Assembly: GCA_900770275.1 (NCBI GenBank) | Contig: CAAGJS010000394.1 | Coordinates: 1 to 8,305, forward strand | Length of the DNA stretch: 8,305 nucleotides | From: Erysipelotrichaceae bacterium | GTDB taxonomy: Bacteria > Bacillota_I > Bacilli_A > Erysipelotrichales > Erysipelotrichaceae | Reading direction: 5' to 3' | The notes under the pieces: generated by a model | What the model was told of the DNA's origin: nothing | Databases searched by the model: none | The model's input: only the letters and a program-made list of their open reading frames with translations | Shown: piece after piece, positions 5,801 through 8,305 of the stretch | Numbering within the stretch: position 1 is the stretch's first letter | Layout of the letters: each line of letters opens with the position of its first letter | Program-made: the position numbers and the translations under genes

Positions 5801-8305
5801 TTCGAACAGTGCGGTTGTCACTTCAACATCAGGGAATGCGGGCGGTCTTGCAGGATCATGTGCAGGAGCAAACAAAGAGAAGTCTCTTTCTCTTACGGAC
5901 ACGATCAGCGAATACTCGATCAGCGCGGACGTATTCAATGTAACAGCCGGGCAGAATGCCGGCGGTCTGATCGGATCCTTTAACAATCGCGGCAATTTGG
6001 CACTGAAACTTTCGGATTCAACGGTTCAGACTGAAAATCTTACTGTTGCCGGAACAAATGATGCGGGCGGAATTGCCGGCAGCCTGGAAAATCAAAGAGA
6101 GGATCAGACTGCTGTCAGCGTCACAAATTGCAATGTCAATGGCGGCGCGAAGGGACTGGTGCATTCCGCGAGAGGCAATGCAGGCGGTTTTATTGGCAGT
6201 GCATCAAACAGCAGTTTTACAGATTGCTATACCACACTTCTTGTTGATACGGATTCGAAAGATAAGAAATATGCAGCAGGCGGTTTTGGCGGTTCACTGA
6301 ATAATGTGACAGTCAATAGCTGCTATGCCGGTGGCAGAACGAAGGACGGAGTATACACCAAAGATGGAAAGGCCATCAGCAGCGGTTCGGTGGTGCTGAC
6401 CTATGCACAAAATGTTTCCGGTCCGGTTGCGGGTGGCTTTGCAGGGATTACAGACGGGACAACTTCGATTCGCAACAGCTATTCAACCTGTTCCGTTTAC
6501 TCAAGCGGCTCTTCTCAAAATGACTGTGCAGGTGGTTTTATCGGAAGCATATCCAGCAATAAGGACGAGCTCACAACCATTAACAACTGTTATTGTACCG
6601 GCCTTGTCACAACGGAGAACAGTAAGGCGGCGGCAGGATTATTCGCGGGTAAAGCGGGCCAGACATTTACCGGCAGTAATAATTACTGCCTGAAAGATCT
6701 GGAAGGCAATGCAGAAAATATTGATGGGAACAATGCGGCCAATACAACATTGGCTGCAGCTGTTACGCATGATGATGAAGCTATAGCAGTGGCGGAGACC
6801 AGCAGGGCGACAGCGCACCCGTACGATAGTTCAGATTCCAACAAATCGGACGGCAAATATCCGTTCCGGACATTAAAGCAGACAAGTGACAGCAGCTCGA
6901 TATCGGAACATAACGCGGACTGGCCGACACAGTTTAAGGAGGAAGACGGTAACCTTCAGACACTCGATAGAGATGTCGCAATCCTGTATTACGAGGAGGT
7001 TCAGCACCATGATGGAACAAAGGAGTTCTACTATCATGGTTACAAGATGAATTTCGTGGAGAGTTCTGCAGGACAGACGGAAGATAACCTTAAAACTAAG
7101 AATAAGCTGCAGGAAATTCAGACGAAAGATACTTTAACATCAAGATATTCGGCTGACATGGCCATCATAAATGACAGTGATTCAAAGGTAAATGATGGAA
7201 ATGGTGAGGAATATGTCATTGAAAGCGGCTATGTCCTGATCTTCGATGATCACAGCACTACCGACCAGAGTAAAGGATATGTATCTGATGATCCTAATCG
7301 AAGTAACGCACATCTGTATGTAAATACCGGTGCAGGATCCGCTGTTGACCTGTTTGCAAACGGAAACGGCAATGACAATATCGTAGCATTCAATGATAAA
7401 CGCTATGAAAATAACACGAAGAGCCTTGCGGAGGAGCTTGGATATAAGGATACAAAACTTTATTACATCAAACCATCAGCGATGACGCAGTGGACCGGGG
7501 CTGTACTGGAAAGTGCTTTTCTGCTTCAGTTTTCACAAAATACGAGCAAAATAGCCGCCCAGTTTTATATCAATCCGTATTTATCGGATTCTGTGAGCCC
7601 GACACAGACTACGATTCAAACAGGCGGGACGTATAATATCGACCTTCGCAGCGCGTGGCAGATGAAACAACTATTCGATTCAAGTACGACAGGTGGAAAA
7701 TATCTTCACAATGCAGGCCAGAGCGTAAATGTCTATCAGACGATGGACATCAGCTTTGACAACAGCAAAATTGATTTCAGTGAGATGGGCGAGCCCGTTT
7801 ATTATAATTCACCGACCGTGGATTCCATGACGGGTAATTACTATGGCGCGAAGTATACACAAGCGGGAGAAAAAATAAAACTGACCACCAGAGTACATAC
7901 ACTGAAATATTTGACACAACCGCTGTTCAAAGAATTAACGGATCATGCTAAAGGAAACGATGGCCAAAGTACCCCTGCACAATTAGCGTTCCTGAATATT
8001 CAGGAGCTGAGATCGAACATTGTTGACACGAATTGCGGAAAAATCCATGATATCGTGATCGACAATTCTACAGTGAGTGATGAACAGCCGGTTATCAAGA
8101 ACGTGATTGCGCAGGAGAATGCCAATGAAGCAGGCGCTCAGATTTATAATTGCCAGATAAAGAATGTCAGGACGAGAGGCGGATGTGTTGCCGGAACTAA
8201 TTATGGGGCCATTATAAATGTAACCATTTCGGGTTGCGATATTGGCGGAAACGGAATTGCAGATGAGACATCTAATTCCGGAACTTGCCAGATTACAAAT
8301 TGTAC
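2847..8305 (+). CDS. Giant prepilin-signal protein with GLUG-repeat beta-helix (3' truncated by window)
   Basis: The frame is open from ATG 2847 to the last base: at least 1819 codons and no stop. Residues 1-14 (MKWASKDNNRTGKG) are a basic leader with cleavage G14|F15. The mature N-terminus FTLAELLMTVAIIGILAAF with Glu19 at +5 is a textbook type IV pilin/pseudopilin signal, followed by the amphipathic helix to about residue 70. Next come a beta-rich domain (about 75-240, containing SGGCYVVEYDALTATVYGVF at 154-173), an Ig/fibronectin-like stretch (about 240-360), and a module with ENGRHLQNL (390-398). About 19 GLUG-type repeats span 496-1270. A non-repeat region follows (about 1270-1590, with ILYYEEV at 1379, ESGYVLIF at 1459 and FYINPYL at 1573). 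A second module starts with RSAWQMKQL (1601-1609), leading to a new GLUG copy at 1778. Ordinary pilins have 100-250 residues. GLUG repeats are known from bacterial surface adhesins and IgA-protease-type proteins. I infer a pilus- or membrane-anchored adhesin; no catalytic motif is visible. The C-terminus, and any sortase or other anchor signal, is outside the window. Confidence 0.9.
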   Translation, partial: MKWASKDNNRTGKGFTLAELLMTVAIIGILAAFGFVAVVQHQRSLKLMEMDNAAREIFVAAQNHLSESKSSGDWGKIYSQYKDQTISDSVTTLYLGSIFDQTQDKTFTVEESDNTSKHDWRSITVTPQDVVDLRKNTALGVMLPAGATDETLLSGGCYVVEYDALTATVYGVFYTDKTQAGVDESDINTIDRATGGRKDGTGNRKQYHKSVNGTNYTYAIGYYGGASAADTTISKTTVKFTVKKPTLQLLNEERLLLVVQDPNTTDLRNQSTEQKDASYSYQLTLTVHDSDGHQMDISSAVPSYTTTTGDGKTVYILDSVADENKAHFAQLFQSTQETTGLTPGSDIYVTAQATVTWNNNSESASATASSETHNSLFADDSDSNGGALIENGRHLQNLSTAVSGVPDTYTKAQLENDITWNSGDSSAESFIKGLQTEENTYSITTKTSTLDFRSIYNTSLTSFEGTKGPTEDTTASYTLSSFTVKEDTGNDDDAVDAGLFSKAVADFTVQNLTLNSFTVTAAKDGSAGALLGSYQPGTASSRLTVQNVLVQNSNVGKEISQSSSADANAASGMFAGSVKAGIVNLKDCKVQGTIAVYGTDAGGLVGSEKAESVTVQNCGVGEKTGTEKMTVSSASAAGGLIGRHSGGNLLISGSNVQAKKIDVTAFSGQGAAGGLIGAAKAAKADQGKTADLIDSLNITGSSVEATNISVTAGRHAGGAIGQYNLSNVALKNNANKKNATLTLSKVEVKADTELTVSSAGTGTAAQDTYTAGGLIGELKDSITATLAQCNVTAPTVKVSATDISGQSSENTRVVASGGMIGQIYLSGNCAPDTGSQALNIQVVNSVVTASTSAEISAKTSNAWMNSASGGYFGNIVLNAGEKTAPCISVSKAVVTTPEISVTSQGNAGDGNNNKNNAGGMIGSVYAADFYDHSENRAGIQIADSTITTSENYSSFNVSADDDAGGFIGLSSERTDFSVASCKLDVSNSAVVTSTSGNAGGLAGSCAGANKEKSLSLTDTISEYSISADVFNVTAGQNAGGLIGSFNNRGNLALKLSDSTVQTENLTVAGTNDAGGIAGSLENQREDQTAVSVTNCNVNGGAKGLVHSARGNAGGFIGSASNSSFTDCYTTLLVDTDSKDKKYAAGGFGGSLNNVTVNSCYAGGRTKDGVYTKDGKAISSGSVVLTYAQNVSGPVAGGFAGITDGTTSIRNSYSTCSVYSSGSSQNDCAGGFIGSISSNKDELTTINNCYCTGLVTTENSKAAAGLFAGKAGQTFTGSNNYCLKDLEGNAENIDGNNAANTTLAAAVTHDDEAIAVAETSRATAHPYDSSDSNKSDGKYPFRTLKQTSDSSSISEHNADWPTQFKEEDGNLQTLDRDVAILYYEEVQHHDGTKEFYYHGYKMNFVESSAGQTEDNLKTKNKLQEIQTKDTLTSRYSADMAIINDSDSKVNDGNGEEYVIESGYVLIFDDHSTTDQSKGYVSDDPNRSNAHLYVNTGAGSAVDLFANGNGNDNIVAFNDKRYENNTKSLAEELGYKDTKLYYIKPSAMTQWTGAVLESAFLLQFSQNTSKIAAQFYINPYLSDSVSPTQTTIQTGGTYNIDLRSAWQMKQLFDSSTTGGKYLHNAGQSVNVYQTMDISFDNSKIDFSEMGEPVYYNSPTVDSMTGNYYGAKYTQAGEKIKLTTRVHTLKYLTQPLFKELTDHAKGNDGQSTPAQLAFLNIQELRSNIVDTNCGKIHDIVIDNSTVSDEQPVIKNVIAQENANEAGAQIYNCQIKNVRTRGGCVAGTNYGAIINVTISGCDIGGNGIADETSNSGTCQITNC
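4332..6650 (+). repeat. Array of about 19 GLUG-type protein repeats (residues 496-1268)
   Basis: Inside the giant protein the motif A-G-G-[L/F/M/A]-[I/V/A]-G recurs with its first residue at 527, 570, 601, 637, 672, 716, 771, 816, 868, 917, 963, 998, 1038, 1073, 1112, 1144, 1195, 1228 and 1263, preceded by a divergent DAGLF at 496. Spacing varies from about 31 to 55 residues. Each unit continues with a polar turn and a strand often ending in N/D/S-Cys-x-V. This is the pattern of the GLUG motif, which stacks as one or more beta-helix rungs. The copies differ clearly from one another, so this is an old protein-level repeat array rather than recent DNA duplication. Confidence 0.85.
5156..5975 (+). 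repeat. Short identical DNA repeats within the GLUG array
   Basis: TGCCGGCGGTCTGATCGGA is identical at 5156-5174 and 5957-5975. A second pair, CCGGTGGAATGATCGG, is identical at 5293-5308 and at 5596-5611. Both pairs encode the conserved A/S-G-G-[L/M]-I-G core, so identity can arise from protein constraint plus shared codon choice. They are nevertheless in-frame with each other and could serve as recombination points. Confidence 0.6.
8178..8237 (+). repeat. First GLUG copy of a second repeat module (residues 1778-1797)
   Basis: GGCVAGTNYGAIINVTISGC matches the GLUG pattern (G-G-x-V-G, then N-x-G-x-I-x-N and a closing strand ending in Cys) after more than 500 residues without the motif. It follows RSAWQMKQL at 1601, which looks like the query-like lead-in that often precedes GLUG arrays. 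It suggests that a second beta-helix begins as the window ends. Confidence 0.65.

Noticed and set aside
4281..5995. Several long minus-strand open frames opposite the giant gene
   Set aside because: They lie antisense to a continuous plus-strand frame with clear pilin and GLUG content. Their translations are Arg/Pro/Cys-rich with no recognisable family, so they are shadows.
4332..6650. Regularly spaced repeats considered as a CRISPR array or DNA tandem repeat
   Set aside because: The conserved units are short and degenerate, the spacing varies, and the whole stretch is coding in one frame, so the repeat is in the protein.

Overview
The window suggests a Gram-positive, Firmicutes-type bacterium, most likely a gut or oral Clostridia such as a Lachnospiraceae relative. 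This rests on moderate GC, short intergenic gaps, and pilin-like proteins with the Arg/Lys-rich leader and G-x-(S/T)-L cleavage motif common in that group. It is inference from composition and family resemblance; no taxonomic marker gene is present.

Layout. Positions 1-144 hold the last 47 codons of an unrecognised gene. Positions 145-396 are non-coding. They contain a tandem 11-bp-period direct repeat next to a promoter-like -10, then two potential RNA hairpins, and probably drive and/or regulate what follows. From 397 to the end of the window, everything is one tightly packed plus-strand operon of four genes with 6-10 bp gaps. All four encode proteins with a type IV prepilin (class III) signal: a short basic leader, a Gly cleavage site and a hydrophobic N-terminal helix. 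Gene 1 (478 aa) lacks the usual Glu at mature position 5, as GspK/PilX-type tip pilins do. Genes 2 (137 aa) and 3 (190 aa) are small pseudopilin-like proteins with Glu5.

Gene 4 starts at 2847 and is still open at 8305, with at least 1819 codons and no stop. It is a giant pilin-signal protein. After the pilin helix come beta-rich domains, then about 19 GLUG-type repeats (A-G-G-[LFM]-[IVA]-G) forming a probable beta-helix, a non-repeat spacer, and the beginning of a second GLUG module where the window ends.

How they may work together (inference): the four proteins would be processed by a prepilin peptidase, matured in the membrane and assembled as a minor-pilin tip complex of a type IV pilus or type II-secretion-like fibre. 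The giant GLUG protein would then be a surface-displayed adhesin or ligand-binding shaft anchored by its own pilin helix. No assembly ATPase, platform protein, major pilin or prepilin peptidase lies inside the window, so the machine itself must be encoded elsewhere or just outside.
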